Source: Natrialbaceae archaeon B1-Br10_E2g2 (lineage in GTDB: Archaea; Halobacteriota; Halobacteria; Halobacteriales; Natrialbaceae). From it: 36,026 bases of DNA. The notes below the pieces were generated by a model. It was not told the origin of the DNA. It did no database searches and saw nothing but the letters and a program-made list of their open reading frames with translations. Location: assembly GCA_001563805.1 (NCBI GenBank), contig LKMK01000004.1, positions 1 to 36,026 of the forward strand, read 5' to 3'. The translations under genes and the position numbers were made by a program. This document shows, in pieces, positions 35,375 to 36,026 of this stretch. How positions within the stretch are numbered: the stretch's first letter is position 1; every line of letters starts with the position of its first letter.

Positions 35375-36026
35375 ATGCGCGCTGCAGTACTCGAGGCCTA
35401 CGGCGAGCCGCTGTCGATCCAGTCCGTCGAGACCCCAGACCCGGCGCCACACGGGGTCGTGGTCGACGTGGAGGCCTGTGGCATCTGCCGGAGCGACTGG
35501 CACGCCTGGCAGGGCCACGGCGAGTGGGCGGACGACCAGGTGCCGCTCGGACAGGTTCTCGGACACGAACCGGCCGGCCGGATCGCACGGGTCGGCGAAC
35601 AGGTGGCAACGCTCGAGCCGGGCGACCGCGTCGCGGTTCCGTTCAACCTGGGCGAGGGCTCGTGTCCGCAGTGTCGCACCGGCCACGGGAACGTCTGTCT
35701 CGACGGCTACGCGCTCGGGTTCGAGTCCGCGGTTCCGGGGGCCTTTGCCGAGCAGGTTCACGTTCCTCACGCCGAGTTCAACCTCACACGACTGCCCGAC
35801 GGCGTCTCCGCGACGGAGGCGGCCGCGCTCGGCTGTCGGTACGTGACGGCCTTTCACGCGCTGGCCCACCGCGCCGACGTCGACGGCGGCGACTGGGTCG
35901 CCGTCCACGGCTGTGGCGGCCTCGGCCTCGCGGCCGTCCAGATCGCGACCGCGCTCGGTGCTCGCGTCGTCGCCGTCGACGTCCGCGAGCCACCGCTCGA
36001 GTTGGCTACCGACGTCGGCGCCGCGG
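35375..36026 (+). CDS. Zinc-dependent alcohol dehydrogenase (MDR family), truncated by window end
   Basis: MRAAVLEAYGEPLSIQSVETPDPAPHGVVVDVEACGICRSDWHAWQGH...GQVLGHEPAGRIARVGEQV...VHGCGGLGLAAVQIATALGARVVAVDV; open to the window end. Confidence 0.9.
   Translation, partial: MRAAVLEAYGEPLSIQSVETPDPAPHGVVVDVEACGICRSDWHAWQGHGEWADDQVPLGQVLGHEPAGRIARVGEQVATLEPGDRVAVPFNLGEGSCPQCRTGHGNVCLDGYALGFESAVPGAFAEQVHVPHAEFNLTRLPDGVSATEAAALGCRYVTAFHALAHRADVDGGDWVAVHGCGGLGLAAVQIATALGARVVAVDVREPPLELATDVGAA

Noticed and set aside
1-36026. tRNA, rRNA, CRISPR or intact IS/transposase genes
   Set aside because: Scanned by eye for T-loop-like motifs, regularly spaced repeats and transposase motifs; found none that hold up. 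A tRNAscan-SE/Infernal/ISfinder run would be decisive.

Overview
Haloarchaeal-type chromosomal segment: high GC, acidic proteome, and short TATA-like boxes about 25-30 nt upstream of many start codons, suggesting leaderless genes. I see no rRNA, tRNA, CRISPR array or intact transposase. The main theme is folate-dependent one-carbon and methylated-amine metabolism spread over about 30 kb. Folate supply: pabB/trpE-like plus pabA/trpG-like, and a folC-folP fusion. C1 interconversion: metF, folD, fhs, and a molybdopterin formate dehydrogenase. Methyl donors and uptake: a DmdA-like GcvT-family protein upstream of metF on the same strand, an FAD/GcvT dimethylglycine/sarcosine dehydrogenase-like protein followed by etfB-etfA, and two BCCT transporters, one with a BetP-like betaine box. 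Amino-acid exit: serine acetyltransferase, threonine/serine ammonia-lyase, RidA. I propose that this is a haloarchaeal betaine (or related onium compound) demethylation island in which a DmdA-like protein replaces BHMT or the Rieske oxygenase and donates methyl groups directly to tetrahydrofolate. That is inference; substrates need biochemistry. Other notable items are an 80-bp MITE-like nested inverted repeat after ridA, a 16-bp-stem hairpin after BCCT1, a 29-codon uORF overlapping the dehydrogenase start, several promoter palindromes, unlisted micro-ORFs, tandem HTH regulators, and a structured AT-rich intergenic island at about 32.3-32.8 kb.
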